This document shows positions 62,829 through 64,000 of a DNA stretch of 64,000 nt, in pieces. This DNA is from Bacteroidales bacterium. Its GTDB lineage: Bacteria > Bacteroidota > Bacteroidia > Bacteroidales > UBA12077. Numbering within the stretch: position 1 is the first letter of the stretch; each line of letters starts with the position of its first letter. The position numbers and the translations under genes are program-made. The stretch is taken from positions 1 through 64,000 of the forward strand of contig DAOWGM010000143.1 in the NCBI GenBank assembly GCA_030637515.1, in the 5' to 3' direction. The notes beneath the pieces were generated by a model, which searched no databases, was not told the origin of the DNA, and was given only the letters and a program-made list of their open reading frames with translations.

Positions 62829-64000
62829 TTAATTTGGAAAAAATATTTCAAATGTTGTTCCTTTTCTATATTCAGAGACCAGTGTAATTTCGCCTCCATG
62901 AGCATTAACTATTTTCTTAACATAACTTAATCCCAAGCCAAATCCTTTTACATCATGCAAATTGCCTGTTGAAACTCTGAAAAACTGATCGAAAACTCTT
63001 TTCTGATCTTGTTTTCTTATTCCAATTCCCTTATCAGATACTAATACTGATATTCCGTTTTTGCTTTCCTTGGTACTTACATTAATTTCTGGATTTTCTT
63101 TACAATACTTAACTGCATTATCAAGCAAGTTAAAAATAATATTTGTAAAATAAACTTCGTCAATACTCAGAATAGGGTTATCTGCTTCCAGCTTTTTAAT
63201 TAATTTACCGTTCTTTGATTTAACCTGTAATTCAAAGTTCTTTACTACATTCTCAATTATTTTATGAATATTAAGCTTACGTAGTTTTAGTTTTATTTGT
63301 CCTTGTTCAAAAAGTGCCGTTTTTAAAACTTTCTCAACCTGGTAACTCAACCTCTTGCTTTCATCATCAATCACATCGGAAATATATGCAATGTTCTTTG
63401 ACTCAATAGGAATACTATCATCCTTTAACATTTGTGATGCCAACGAAATAGTAGATATTGGTGTTTTTAATTCATGTGTCATATTATTTACAAAGTCATT
63501 CTTTATTTGAGAAAGCCTCTTTTGCTTAAACATAATGTGAATAGAAACCGAAAAACCCAGAAGTATTATTAAAGTTAGCAAAGCGGAAGAAAAAGCCATA
63601 AACCCTGATGATTTCAAAATGAAGCTTCTTTCTTTGGGAAAGTAAACATAAAGATAGTTTCCCTTTGCAAAAACATCTTTTGGATATAACTGTGAGGTAA
63701 ACTTCCTAACATCATGCTGATCTGAATAATTTTCAGAATTATAAACAGTTTTGTATTTATTCTTTGTAACTGCATATTCATATCCAATGTCAATCCCCAG
63801 GTCAGAGAAGGTTCTTTTTAAAATTTCTTCAATTGATCCTTTATCAATACGATCTTCAAGCTCAACATCTATCTGGATAAGTTTATTTACTACATTTTCT
63901 ACAAAGATTGTTCTATTATCAAGTTTTTCCCCAAAGTCGGATTTTATTTTAAGGCTTCCAAAACTTTGTTTTTTTGATACCTCATTAATCTGTAATCCCG
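62829..64000 (-). CDS. Sensor histidine kinase (RprX-like), partial at window edge
   Basis: The frame stays open to the right window edge, so the start is outside; about 390 residues are visible. A periplasmic sensor part (about the first 125 visible residues) has no recognised domain. Then come a membrane helix (FSSALLTLIILLGFSVSIHI), HisKA with FVNNMTHELKTPIS, and HATPase with FNLLDNAVKYC, DKGIGIR and GFGLGLSYVKKIV. It pairs with the response regulator 11 bp downstream. An internal TTG at 63617 is not the start, because the frame upstream has no stop and reads as a sensible sensor domain. Confidence 0.9.
   Translation of the reverse strand, partial: GLQINEVSKKQSFGSLKIKSDFGEKLDNRTIFVENVVNKLIQIDVELEDRIDKGSIEEILKRTFSDLGIDIGYEYAVTKNKYKTVYNSENYSDQHDVRKFTSQLYPKDVFAKGNYLYVYFPKERSFILKSSGFMAFSSALLTLIILLGFSVSIHIMFKQKRLSQIKNDFVNNMTHELKTPISTISLASQMLKDDSIPIESKNIAYISDVIDDESKRLSYQVEKVLKTALFEQGQIKLKLRKLNIHKIIENVVKNFELQVKSKNGKLIKKLEADNPILSIDEVYFTNIIFNLLDNAVKYCKENPEINVSTKESKNGISVLVSDKGIGIRKQDQKRVFDQFFRVSTGNLHDVKGFGLGLSYVKKIVNAHGGEITLVSEYRKGTTFEIFFPN

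Noticed and set aside
1-64000. Search for CRISPR arrays, tRNA/rRNA genes, insertion sequences and phage genes
   Set aside because: No regularly spaced direct repeats, cloverleaf-like segments, transposases or integrases were seen; the ORF6N and four-helix-bundle genes are the only mobile-associated families.

Overview
This is an AT-rich stretch of chromosome from a Bacteroidota bacterium, most likely from Bacteroidia (Bacteroidales/Marinilabiliales-like). Four things point there. The promoters fit the Bacteroidetes -33 TTG / -7 TAnnTTTG pattern, and starts are preceded by A-rich sequence rather than strong Shine-Dalgarno boxes. The dcw cluster has the Bacteroidetes order mraZ-rsmH-ftsL-ftsI-murE-mraY-murD-ftsW-murG-murC-ftsQ-ftsA-ftsZ. 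Several proteins are Bacteroidetes forms: the long PurF, dihydroorotase with DDQVHFREPG, type III CoaX and a RprXY-like two-component pair. MurE carries the DNPR motif, so the peptidoglycan should contain meso-DAP. No tRNA, rRNA, CRISPR array or transposase was found.

Layout. 0.3-9.8 kb: polyprenol-phosphate sugar transferase, dihydroorotase, a lipoprotein, a 2-hydroxyacid dehydrogenase, aspartokinase (opposite strand), fructose bisphosphatase and Mfd. 9.8-16.4 kb: an envelope-biogenesis run (coaX, outer-membrane barrel, TPR protein, LptC, small membrane protein, PpiD-type foldase). 16.5-33.6 kb: the whole dcw cluster on the minus strand, with a YqeY-like gene at its end. It starts behind four 10-bp-spaced MraZ boxes and contains two foreign-looking genes: an ORF6N-domain protein between murG and murC, and a four-helix-bundle (23S-IVP family) protein between ftsA and ftsZ. 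33.8-35.6 kb: a GlsA/GlsB-like acyltransferase pair (glycine lipids). 35.7-47.6 kb: housekeeping genes (purF, glpK, yebC, miaB, aspS, tadA), a STAS protein, small envelope proteins, and the decayed C-terminus of a histidine kinase. 47.6-50.3 kb: an arsenic operon arsR-arsC-arsM-acr3 whose operator brackets the -7 promoter element. 50.3-55.7 kb: an M3 peptidase, a methyltransferase-like protein, a HAD phosphatase, a small barrel protein, a thioesterase and a flavin/PNPOx-fold protein.

The most unusual region is 55.8-61.0 kb. Two tandem, closely related TPR-sensor histidine kinases, with no response regulator beside them, are each preceded by small genes. One is a 38-residue peptide with a double-glycine leader, its own candidate promoter and its own terminator. 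One is a 112-residue protein whose last 18 residues nearly repeat that peptide's tail. One is a 31-residue peptide with a GG site and a Pro/Asp-rich tail, also followed at once by a terminator. I read this as a candidate peptide-signalling (or secreted-peptide) system sensed by TPR kinases; the function is inference. The window ends in a folate/RNA-methylation pair and a RprXY-like two-component system whose kinase runs off the right edge.
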